Origin: Acidobacteriota bacterium
GTDB lineage: Bacteria; Acidobacteriota; Terriglobia; Bryobacterales; Bryobacteraceae
NCBI GenBank assembly: GCA_016213775.1
Contig: JACQZR010000077.1
Coordinates: 1 to 64,000 of the forward strand
Reading direction: 5' to 3'
DNA length: 64,000 nucleotides
Positions 42,568 through 51,500 of the stretch are shown in pieces (position 1 is the stretch's first letter; every line of letters begins with the position of its first letter). The position numbers and the translations under genes are program-made. Under the pieces are notes generated by a model. That model was not told the origin of the DNA. It was given only the letters and a program-made list of their open reading frames with translations, and searched no databases.

Positions 42568-44571
42568 CTACTTCAAGATGCGGAACAGGTTGCTGTAGTC
42601 GTCGGTCCAGAGGCGGACGGTCGCTTTGGTGCGGGCCGGCGCATCCGCAACCCCGGCGCGTTGGAGGATGGAACGGTCACTGGCCACCAGCACCATGGTG
42701 GTTGGATAGAAGTCTCGCTCGTCGTCGCCTTCGTAATTCACCAGGGCCGTCACTTTGCCCAGCGCTTCGGCTGCGCGCGCCACCACCGGCTCCATATTGA
42801 GGTACCTGTTGGAGATGTGCATGACGAGGATGCCATCCGGCTTGAGGTGGCGGAAATAGAGCTGGAACGCTTCGCGGGTGAGGAGGTGGACGGGCACGCT
42901 GTCGCTTGAAAAGGCGTCCATATGGAGGATGTCGTAATTCTGCGGCGGCTCGCGCTCGAGCGACAGCCGGGCATCGCCGAGGATGAGGTCGAGTTTCGCG
43001 GGGCAATCCTGGATGAACGAGAAGTCGCGTTTGGCTACGTCGATCACCATCGGATTGATCTCGTAAATGCGGTAGTGATCACCGGGGCGGGCATAGGTAA
43101 TCATGACACCCGCGCCTAATCCGGTAATGCCGACTTTCTGCGGCCGATCCCGCCGGTTGCCGAGGACGGCGCGGGCGACACCGGAGCCGGGTCCAAAGTA
43201 GCTGGTGGTCTCGCGGCGGCGGCCAGGCAGCAGATACTGCTCGCCGTGATTGATGAGGCCGTGGGTCATGATGCGCGAGTAGTCGGGCTCTTGCGGCGTG
43301 CCGTAGTCGTGGGTCTGGAGAACACCGTAGAAGTTACGTCCGATGAAGCGGTAGCCTTTGTTGCTCTGCACGATCTGCCAGGTGAGCGCGCCCGCCATGA
43401 CGAGGCAGGCGGCGACCGAAACGAGGCGCAGCGGGAGACGCACGGCACCCCAGTTGGCGGCGAGAACCAGCCCCCCGCAGGCGAGCATGCCGATTTGCAG
43501 TTCGCAGTAGAACGGGAACACGTAAGGCGCGATGACGCCTGTGAGCAGCCCGCCCACCGCGCCGCCGATGGAGATCATCAGGTAGAAGCCGGTGAGGTAA
43601 CGAGGGTGCGGTTTCAACAGCGAGAGCTCGCCGTGACAGGCCATGCAGCAAACGAACAAGCCCACCGCGTAGAGGGCGATATCCACCGGGATGGTGTAGC
43701 TCTTGTCGGCGGTCAAGGTGAAGGTGATGGCCGCAAGGGAAACCGCCAGCAGTGGAAGGAACAACCCGCGGCGGTACCAGCCTGTGCCGTCGAAGGTGAG
43801 GATGAAGCTCAGCATGTAGATGCTCAGCGGGATAACCCAAAGGAAGGGAATCGGAGCGACGTCGTGGGTAAGGTGCGTGGTGATGGCAAGCAGCAGCACG
43901 GAAGCGCATGCGGCGAGTCCGATCCAGAGCAGGCGCATAGATAACGGCGGCCCAACGGCGCTTGTATCGGAGGCTGCCGGGGCACTGGAGACGAGGTCGC
44001 GGCTTTTCCATGCACAAGTGACGCAGAGCGCGGCGAATACTGCGTAGGCAACGCTCCACACGATGGCCTGCTCGCGCGTGGGGAGGACGGGTTCTACGAG
44101 TACGGGATAGCCGAGCAGCGCCAGCATCGAGCCGATGTTGGACAAGGCGAAGAGGCGGTAGGGGGAGGCGCCGGGGAAGGCGCGCGCGTACCATGCCTGA
44201 ATCAGCGGGCCGGTGGTGGACAGCAGCAGATACGGTACACCGACGGTGCCCGCGAGGAGCAGCAGAATTCCGAAAGTGGGATTGGCTTCGCCGCTGGGCT
44301 TCCATGCATTGGGCGGAAGGATGGGCAACACCAGCAGGCTGGCCACGAGCAGGATCATGTGGAGCGTGGTCTGGGCGCGCGAGCGCATGCGGTGGGTGAT
44401 CGTGTGCGAATAGAGATAGCCGCCGAGCAGCGCCGTTTGAAAGAAGAGCATGCAGGTGGTCCAGACCGCGGCGCTGCCGCCGAACCACGGCAGAATGATC
44501 TTGGCAATAATGGGCTGCACCTGAAAGAGGAGGAAGGCGCTCAGAAAGATGGTGGCGGCGTAGAGGAGCAT
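42568..44571 (-). CDS. Polytopic membrane protein fused to a spermidine-synthase-like domain (copy 2)
   Basis: About 667 residues from the ATG giving MLLYAATIFLSAFLLFQVQP; a longer in-frame extension to 44739 would overlap the divergent gene. Same layout as the protein at 36682-38715: membrane part with QVQPIIAKIILPWFGG and LTHDVAPIPFLWVIPLSIYML, C-terminal domain with GITGLGAGVMITYA, YEINPMVIDVA, LGDARLSLE and LHMDAFSSDSVP. The two are recent paralogues. The start is 49 bases from the divergent CoA-transferase gene. The 3' end has been copied at 39755. Confidence 0.85.
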   Translation of the reverse strand: MLLYAATIFLSAFLLFQVQPIIAKIILPWFGGSAAVWTTCMLFFQTALLGGYLYSHTITHRMRSRAQTTLHMILLVASLLVLPILPPNAWKPSGEANPTFGILLLLAGTVGVPYLLLSTTGPLIQAWYARAFPGASPYRLFALSNIGSMLALLGYPVLVEPVLPTREQAIVWSVAYAVFAALCVTCAWKSRDLVSSAPAASDTSAVGPPLSMRLLWIGLAACASVLLLAITTHLTHDVAPIPFLWVIPLSIYMLSFILTFDGTGWYRRGLFLPLLAVSLAAITFTLTADKSYTIPVDIALYAVGLFVCCMACHGELSLLKPHPRYLTGFYLMISIGGAVGGLLTGVIAPYVFPFYCELQIGMLACGGLVLAANWGAVRLPLRLVSVAACLVMAGALTWQIVQSNKGYRFIGRNFYGVLQTHDYGTPQEPDYSRIMTHGLINHGEQYLLPGRRRETTSYFGPGSGVARAVLGNRRDRPQKVGITGLGAGVMITYARPGDHYRIYEINPMVIDVAKRDFSFIQDCPAKLDLILGDARLSLEREPPQNYDILHMDAFSSDSVPVHLLTREAFQLYFRHLKPDGILVMHISNRYLNMEPVVARAAEALGKVTALVNYEGDDERDFYPTTMVLVASDRSILQRAGVADAPARTKATVRLWTDDYSNLFRILK

Positions 44572-44619
44572 CAGGAAAAGATTTGGGCGAGCGGTACAGG
44601 CCTCAGTATACTTCTCTGA

Positions 44620-45828
44620 ATGGGTATTCTGAGCGGAATCCGGGTTCTCGATCTGGCGACGTATATTGCGGCTCCCGCGGCCGCCACCATCATGTCGGAC
44701 TTTGGCGCCGACGTAATCAAAGTGGAGCGTCCGCCGCATGGCGACCCGTACCGCTATCTGTCGTTGGTTCCAGGGATGCCGGTTTCCGGCGAAAAATACT
44801 GCTGGCTGCTGGACGGGCGGAACAAGCGCAGCGTCGCGCTAGACCTGTCGGCGCCGGAAGTGCGCGAGGTCCTGGAACGGCTGGTACGGTGGTGCGACGT
44901 GCTGATCACCAACTTTCAGCCAGCGCAGTTGGAGAAGTTCCGGCTGCGGTACGAAGACATCGCCGGCTGGAATGAGCGCCTCATCTTCGCCTCCGTCACC
45001 GGATATGGAGAAGCTGGAGAGGAAGCAGAGAAGCCGGGCTTCGACATGACCGCGTATTGGGCGCGGTCCGGACTGATGAGCACCATTCACAATGCAGGTG
45101 CAGACCCGGCTCCGTCTCCGGCGGGCTTTGGCGATCATCCGACGGCGATGGCGCTGTTCGGCGCGATCATGATGGCGCTCTACCAACGGGAGCGGACGGG
45201 GAAAGGCGGCAAAGTGAGCACTTCGCTGGTGGCTAATGGGGCGTGGTCGAATAGCTGCAATCTGCAGGCCGCCTTTGTCGGGGCCCAGTGGCCCGTCAGG
45301 AGAACGCGGCAAAGGCCGAGCAACCCGCTGGTGAACCACTACCTGACGAAGGACGGAAAGCGGTTTATTTTGTGCCTGCTGGAGCCGGCGCGCGATTGGG
45401 TGCGGCTGTGCATGGCGTTCGGCTGGGCGGACCTGGTGTTGGACGAGCGGTTTCATACTCCTGCGAGCCGGCGCGAACATGCGGCGGAACTGGTGGCGCT
45501 CATCGATGGCGTTGTCGAGACGAAGGATCTGGCGGAGTGGGCGGAGATTTTCCGGTCGCACGAAGTGGTTTGGGGGATCGTACCGTCCACCGAAGAAACA
45601 GCGCAAGACGGGCAATTGGAGGCAGCGGGTGCATTTGTCCGATTTGCGGACGCGCCCTGGCGGACAGTAATGTCGCCGATCACCATCGAAGGAGAAACGA
45701 AGGTTGCGCCGCGTATCGGATCGACCGTTGGGGCCGATACGGAGGCCGTGTTGGCGGAACTCGGATTTGCGCAGGAAATAAGGGAAAAACTGCGTTTTGC
45801 GGGGGCCGCGGGCATCCCCGCAAAATAA
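44620..45828 (+). CDS. Class III CoA-transferase (CaiB/BaiF, formyl-CoA transferase family)
   Basis: A 402-residue protein starting MGILSGIRVLDLATYIAAPAAATIMSDFGADVIKVE, the family N-terminus. The catalytic Asp142 lies in KPGFDMTAYWARSGLM. Members move CoA between carboxylates (formate/oxalate, carnitine, bile acids); the substrate here is unknown. The C-terminal HEVVWGIVPSTEE part is complete. It is divergent from fusion copy 2, and the downstream MerR gene has its own promoter. Confidence 0.9.
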   Translation: MGILSGIRVLDLATYIAAPAAATIMSDFGADVIKVERPPHGDPYRYLSLVPGMPVSGEKYCWLLDGRNKRSVALDLSAPEVREVLERLVRWCDVLITNFQPAQLEKFRLRYEDIAGWNERLIFASVTGYGEAGEEAEKPGFDMTAYWARSGLMSTIHNAGADPAPSPAGFGDHPTAMALFGAIMMALYQRERTGKGGKVSTSLVANGAWSNSCNLQAAFVGAQWPVRRTRQRPSNPLVNHYLTKDGKRFILCLLEPARDWVRLCMAFGWADLVLDERFHTPASRREHAAELVALIDGVVETKDLAEWAEIFRSHEVVWGIVPSTEETAQDGQLEAAGAFVRFADAPWRTVMSPITIEGETKVAPRIGSTVGADTEAVLAELGFAQEIREKLRFAGAAGIPAK

Positions 45829-45846
45829 AGTGGCACCACCCCCCTA

Positions 45847-45874
45847 TTGACTTTCACAACATTTTCGATAGAAT
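45847..45874 (+). promoter_or_regulatory. Sigma-70-type promoter of the MerR gene
   Basis: TTGACT (45847-45852) and TAGAAT (45869-45874) are separated by 16 bases, close to consensus. They lie 37 bases before the MerR ATG. This makes the MerR-thiL-methyltransferase run a separate transcription unit from the CoA-transferase. Confidence 0.7.
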
Positions 45875-45911
45875 TTGTTAGGCAGCGTAGTTGAAACGGG
45901 AGAGGTGTCTC

Positions 45912-46430
45912 ATGTTCAAAACAAAAAAGACCAAGATTGATCCGGAGCTGATCACCCGTATCTACACCAGCAGCGAGGTCGCCAAGCTTGGAGGAGTCAG
46001 CTTGCGGCAGTTGCAGTGGTGGGACGAGAAGAAGGTAGTATCCCCGCGCCACGAAGGTCATAAGCGCGTTTACTCGAGCGAGGAGGTGGTGGAGATCACG
46101 GTGATCGCCGAACTCCGCCGCAAAGGTTTCTCCTTGCAGAAGATCCGGAGGGTGCTGCGTTTCCTCCAGAAGGAGATGGGCAAGCGGTTGAGCGACGTGA
46201 TCGCGCAGGATTCGGAATTGCATCTTGTCACGGATGGCAAATCCATTTACCTGGAAGATTCGGACGAGAAGGTGGTAGACATCCTCAAGAACGCTCGTCA
46301 GCCGATGTTCCTGGTGAGCGTCACCGATCAGTTGAAGAAGATCAGCGCGACGCTGCGGCCGGGGGCGCCAAAAAAGCCAGTGAAGGCGGAGAGCACCGCC
46401 GCACCAGCACGTAAAACCCGGGCGGTTTAG
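45912..46430 (+). CDS. MerR-family regulator
   Basis: A 172-residue protein; ATG 45912 is chosen because GGGAGAGG lies six bases upstream (an earlier in-frame start would place the ribosome site inside the gene). The HTH is at about 15-80: YTSSEVAKLGGVSLRQLQWWDEKKVVSP, KRVYSSEEVVEITVIAELRRKGFSLQKI. The C-terminal part is a short helical/effector region with a Lys/Pro/Ala-rich tail. It may control itself and thiL, 18 bases downstream; the ligand is unknown. Confidence 0.85.
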   Translation: MFKTKKTKIDPELITRIYTSSEVAKLGGVSLRQLQWWDEKKVVSPRHEGHKRVYSSEEVVEITVIAELRRKGFSLQKIRRVLRFLQKEMGKRLSDVIAQDSELHLVTDGKSIYLEDSDEKVVDILKNARQPMFLVSVTDQLKKISATLRPGAPKKPVKAESTAAPARKTRAV

Positions 46431-46448
46431 GGACGCGGCACTGCCGCC

Positions 46449-47357
46449 ATGAACGAGAACGATCTGGTTGCGCGCATCAGGGCTCTCGCCAGCAGTTCAT
46501 TCGGGCTCGCCCTCGGGATTGGGGACGACTGCGCCGTATATCGTCCGCGCGCAGGCGAGGAACTGCTCTTCACCACGGATTTCCTCATTGAAGGCCGGCA
46601 TTTTCTCCGCGAGACGCATGGCGCCGCCGATGTTGGGTGTAAGGCCTTGGCGCGCGGCCTGAGCGACATTGCCGCCATGGGCGGCGTGCCGCGCTTCTGC
46701 CTCGTCTCGCTCGCATTCCCCGGTGACGGCAAGTGGATGGACGGGTTCTACAACGGCCTGTTGTCGCTGGCCCGTGAGCATAAGACAGCGTTGGCCGGCG
46801 GTGATCTTTCGCGCAGCGACCGCATTGTGTGCGACGTCGTTGTCTGTGGGTCTGCTCCAACCGGCACAGCGCTGCGGCGTTCGGGTGCAAGGCCCGGTGA
46901 TGCAATCTATGTGACGGGCGCGCTTGGCGGCTCAGCATTTGGTCTGGCGACGAAGAAGGGCAAGGCATGGAAACGGCATCTGCGTCCTGAGCCGCGGCTA
47001 GCTGTGGGGAAGGCGTTGCGCACGAAGTACCGGGCCTCGGCATGCATGGATCTCAGCGACGGGCTCTCCACCGATCTGCATCGTCTTTGCCGGGAATCAG
47101 GAGTTGGTGCGGAATTGGACGGCGATCTGCCGGTGTTCCCCGGCGCGTCCATCGAACAGGCGCTGCACGGCGGCGAGGACTACGAACTGTTGTTCACTGT
47201 ACCTGCGAAGGTCCGGATACCCGAGGCGATCCAAAGCGTTCCGGTGACGCGGATCGGCCGCATCGCGCGCGACCGGCAGCGCCGCATTCGTATCGGCGGC
47301 GGCTTTCTGCTGCAACCGCTCGGCTTCGATCATTTCCGGGAAAGGGACGGCCTATGA
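46449..47357 (+). CDS. thiL: Thiamine-monophosphate kinase
   Basis: A 302-residue ThiL of the PurM-like fold, which phosphorylates thiamine monophosphate to the active diphosphate cofactor. Signature segments: LGIGDDCAVYRP (metal/phosphate), LLFTTDFLIEGRHF, LARGLSDIAAMGG, LAGGDLSRSD, CMDLSDGLSTDL and LHGGEDYELLFTVP. No frameshift. Other thiamine genes are absent nearby. Its stop overlaps the start of the methyltransferase gene (ATGA at 47354-47357). Confidence 0.95.
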   Translation: MNENDLVARIRALASSSFGLALGIGDDCAVYRPRAGEELLFTTDFLIEGRHFLRETHGAADVGCKALARGLSDIAAMGGVPRFCLVSLAFPGDGKWMDGFYNGLLSLAREHKTALAGGDLSRSDRIVCDVVVCGSAPTGTALRRSGARPGDAIYVTGALGGSAFGLATKKGKAWKRHLRPEPRLAVGKALRTKYRASACMDLSDGLSTDLHRLCRESGVGAELDGDLPVFPGASIEQALHGGEDYELLFTVPAKVRIPEAIQSVPVTRIGRIARDRQRRIRIGGGFLLQPLGFDHFRERDGL

Positions 47358-48337
47358 GCGATCCCGGCATTGTTCTTGATCTGATCGACGCGTTCCGCCG
47401 GTCGAAGTGTATGTTCACGGCCGTCTCGCTGGGCGTGTTCGAAAGCACCCCGGCAACACTGGACGAACTCGCCGCGGCCCTGCACGCCAATACGGACGGG
47501 TTGGAGCGGCTTTTGAACGGTTGCCTGAGCCTGGGATTGCTGCGCCGCGAAGAGGGGCGCTACGTCAACACCGATGCGTCGGAAACCTACTTGAGGAAGA
47601 CGAGCCCGCATACGCTGGCCGGCTATGTACTCTATTCGGACAAGGTGCTTTTCCATTTGTGGAGTCATCTGGACGATGCGGTGCGAGAGGGGAGCAACCG
47701 CTGGAAGCAGACGTTCGATCTGGATGGTCCGATCTTCGCTCATTTCTTTCGCACGGCGGAATCGCGCGACGATTTTCTGAGAGGGATGCACGGTCTGGGG
47801 TTGCTCGGGTCGCCTAAGGTGGTGGAAGCGTTCGATCTGTCGCAGTTCCGGAAACTGGTGGATCTCGGCGGGGCGACGGGGCACCTTCCGATGGCTGCCG
47901 CAGCGCGGTACCCGGGGATGGAAGTGGGGTTGTTCGATCTGGCGCCGGTGGTGGAAGCGGCGAAGCAGTTCGTCAGCGCGAGAGTGGAATTACATACCGG
48001 CGATTTCTTCACTGACCCGCTTCCGCCCGCCGATCTTTATGCCCTGGGGCGTATCCTGCACGATTGGAGCGAGCCCAAGATCCGGTTGCTGTTGCGGCGG
48101 ATCTTTGATGCGCTGCCGTCCGGAGGCGGTCTGCTGATTGTGGAACGGCTGCTGTGGCCGGACATGTCAGGCCCAACCTCGGCGTTGATGCAATCGCTGA
48201 ACATGCTCACCTGCACCGAAGGCAAGGAACGGACGCTGGCGCAGTATGAAGCGCTGCTCCGCGAGGCGGGATTCAGCGAAGTGACGGGCACAATGACGGG
48301 TGCACCGGCGGACGCAATTCTGGCGCGAAAGCACTGA
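47354..48337 (+). CDS. SAM-dependent O-methyltransferase (ASMT/COMT family 2)
   Basis: A 327-residue protein; start ATG 47354 overlaps the thiL stop by four bases, although the frame is open upstream. N-terminal winged-helix dimerisation domain about 1-100 (DLIDAFRRSKCMFTAVSLGVFE, LDELAAALHANTDGLERLLNGCLSLGLL). Catalytic domain: VDLGGATGHLPMAAAARYPG (SAM loop), GDFFTDPLP, and ALGRILHDWSEPKIRLLLRR, where His is the general base. Substrate unknown; the coupling to thiL is curious. Confidence 0.85.
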   Translation: MSDPGIVLDLIDAFRRSKCMFTAVSLGVFESTPATLDELAAALHANTDGLERLLNGCLSLGLLRREEGRYVNTDASETYLRKTSPHTLAGYVLYSDKVLFHLWSHLDDAVREGSNRWKQTFDLDGPIFAHFFRTAESRDDFLRGMHGLGLLGSPKVVEAFDLSQFRKLVDLGGATGHLPMAAAARYPGMEVGLFDLAPVVEAAKQFVSARVELHTGDFFTDPLPPADLYALGRILHDWSEPKIRLLLRRIFDALPSGGGLLIVERLLWPDMSGPTSALMQSLNMLTCTEGKERTLAQYEALLREAGFSEVTGTMTGAPADAILARKH

Positions 48338-48491
48338 GGGGTGCGCACCCGTTTGTGGATTCTCTTGAAAACTGTTTCCCTGAAGAGTCTGAGAAGAATT
48401 CCGGAAACCGCTTGTCAAGTTAGTCAAGTTACTTACTGAGTACCGTGAAGTTCTAAGCGAGTCGGACGCACTAACCGGGTGTTGCGCCAGG

Positions 48492-48500
48492 TGGTATAAT
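48492..48500 (+). promoter_or_regulatory. Extended -10 promoter of the second large receptor
   Basis: tggtataat gives an extended TGn plus a perfect TATAAT (48495-48500), 37 bases before the GTG start at 48538. No convincing -35 exists, as is usual for extended -10 promoters. Confidence 0.55.
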
Positions 48501-48537
48501 CGCCTCAATCGAAAGTCGTCGTACTCTGGGGTGACTG

Positions 48538-51500
48538 GTGCGTCCATTCCCTCTGCTTGCTGGGTTGCTACTGTGCCAGGCGTTGCCGGCGCAGCAGGAT
48601 GGGTTTGTCTCCGGCCAGGTACACGATGCGACCGGCGCTGCCATTCCCGCGGCCAAGGTATGGACACAGTCAGTTGACACGAGTGCGATATCGGAAGCGA
48701 AGACCGGCAGCGAGGGCGACTACATCATCCTCGGGCTTGCGCCTGGGGAATACGTCGTGCAGGCGGAACATCCGGGCTTCCAGCGCGCGAAACTGAAGAT
48801 CCGGGTAGAGAGCGGTGCGCGGGAAAAACTGGACATTCTGCTTACTCCAAGCGAGACCAAGACCATAGTTGAGGTGACCGGCGATCCGCCGCACGTGGAA
48901 ACGGAGTCCGGCGTGCTCACCACTTCGTTCACCGAAAAAGAAATGCAGTACATGCCGCTGCAAGGGCGGAACGCGCTGGAGCTTGCCATTCTGGTCCCGG
49001 GTGTGGTGGGCGATCCCGGGTCGGATGAGGCAGGCGTCTTTCTGGATGTTCCGAGCGCCGGCGCGGGCCTGAGCGTCGGCGGCGGGCGCACGGGGAGCGC
49101 GGCTATCCTGGCCGACGGAGCTGGCGCGAACTCGGTGGGTATCGGCCGCGCCACGGTCACCTTCTCGCCGGACACGATCCAGGAATTCCAGGTCATCACG
49201 TCCACCTTCTCGGCAAAGTACGGTGTGTCCGGCGGTGGGGTGATCAACACCGTGTCCCGAGCCGGAACGAATCAGATGCGGGGCAGCCTCTATTGGTATC
49301 ACCGCAATCCGACGCTGAACGCGCGGCAGTTCAACCGGCCATTTCCAAACAACAACCGCCGGCAGGAATTCGGGCTGACTTTGGGCGGACCGGTGCGGAT
49401 TCCGAAAGTGTACGACGGGCGGAGGAAGACGTTCTTCTTCGGATCGTACGAGCCCCGTTACTATTTCGATCAGATCGACATTTACACCCGCTTCCCAACA
49501 GTGGAGGAGCGCAATGGCGATTTCACGAACATGTACGTTGCTCCGGGACAGCGCCGTCCAATGCTCTATCAGCAGATGCGCTGCGTGCCGTCGCCGGCCA
49601 ATTGCGCGAATCTTACGCAGATCAACCGGCCCACCGCCACCGCGGAGTTTCCATTGTTCACCGCGGCCGATCCGAATCCCGCGCGGCGTGGTCTCGTGAT
49701 CCCCGCGTACATGATCGACCCGGGGATCAAGAAGCTGTTGGAGACAGTCCCGCTCCCCAACAAACCGTTCGACGCGCAGGGGTACAACTACTTCGGCACG
49801 CGCGGTCTGGATGGCACCGATGGCCGCTGGAATCTCAAGGTGGATCATATGGTCACCAATAAGAACCGCGTGTCCGGCAGGTTCAGCGATGTGCCGATTT
49901 TCTCTGACCGCTACCGGATTGCCAAGGACAACATTTTCCAGACGTATCCATCGGACATCAGCAATACGAAGCAGGTGCTCTTGACGGACACCTACACCGT
50001 CACGCCAACCATCGTGAACGAGCTGCGCGCGGCCTACACGTTCGCCGATTACAGCCGCACTGCGCCGGGCGAGTTGGCGACGAACAACTACACCAGGGAC
50101 TTCTTTGGCCTTCCAAACGCCACCGACTGGGGATATCCGCTGTTTCAAAGCGGGTGGGGTAACTACGGCCTTGACGCCGGCTCGGGACTGGGCAACTACA
50201 GGGAGAACCAGTTTCAGTTGAGCAACGATGTGACGATGGTGCGCGGGAAGCACATCTTCTCGATGGGTGGCGATGCGCGGCTGCTGCAGCTCAACATGGC
50301 ATCCAGCAGTCTGCAGAATGCCTGCTGCGGGACCTACGCATGGGCAGCGGCGCAAACCAACTCGGGCAATGCCAACACGCCCGGCGGCACGGGAGGAGTG
50401 CAGTTCGCTTCGTTTCTCATGGGGGTGCCGAATGCGATCACCATTCGCAGCGTTATCATTCCTTATTACTACCGCTGGAAAGTTGGGGCGGCCTATTTTC
50501 AGGACGATTACAAGCTACGGCGGAATCTGACGTTGAACATGGGAATCCGGTGGCAGTACAGCTCGCCAAGGTCGGAGAAATTCAACCGGCAGGCGACGGC
50601 TGACCTCGCCCATCCGACTGAAGTGCTGGATGCAACGGGAAACCTGCGCAGCTTCACCTATGATTACCTGTTCAGCGGGTTTGACGGGCGATCGAAGTAT
50701 CTGGAGCCGCCGCACAAGCGGAACCTGGAGCCGCGATTCGGATTCGCTTATTCGCCGAAGTTCGGGTTCCTGCGCGGAAGGATGTTTGTGATTCGCGGCG
50801 GCTACGGAATCAGCCACCCGGCCTCGACGGGGCGCGGCCGCAACCCGGTTCCTGATTTCGGGGCTGGCACTGCGGGCAGCTTCGCCTACACGCGATACAC
50901 CACCGGCGCGACGCCTCCGCGGACCCAGTCGGTGAGTCCGCAGTACCTGATTGGGATCGGGCGGAACCAGCCGGTGTTGACGCATGATCCACGAGTGCTG
51001 CAGGTGCCTGACGGCGGCAAGCTGTGTCTCAATTGCGCCGGAACGGTAGACCCGCGGCTGCCATCCGGCGGCTTGGTGATGTTTGAGCAGAACACGAAGT
51101 CACCGTACACGCAGACATGGAATCTGACCGTCCAGTCGGAAATGCCGCTGAACTCCGTTCTCACCATGAGCTATCTGGGGACCAAGGGGACGCACCTCTA
51201 TTCGCCGCTGCTGGGTATCAACTTTCCGGATCGCGACGGCTACGCCGAGCTGCTGGAGGAAGGGCTCGATCCCAATGAACAGATCGAGGACCCGTTCGGC
51301 CGCGTGGATGCCAGGGGTGTGCCCCTCAAGATTACGCGGGTGAATCTGCTGCGTCCGATTCCCACCGTGGGCGACGTGAACATCGCCGGCATCACCAACA
51401 GCACGTCCATCTACCACGCGATGACGGCGTCGTGGGACCGGCGGTTTTCGCGCGGCCTCTTCTTCCGCGCTAATTACACCTGGGGCAAGTCGATTGATAC

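Noticed and set aside
48670-50355. 561-codon minus-strand frame in the second large receptor
   Set aside because: Shadow of the receptor; Arg/Val/His-rich low-plausibility sequence with no motif.
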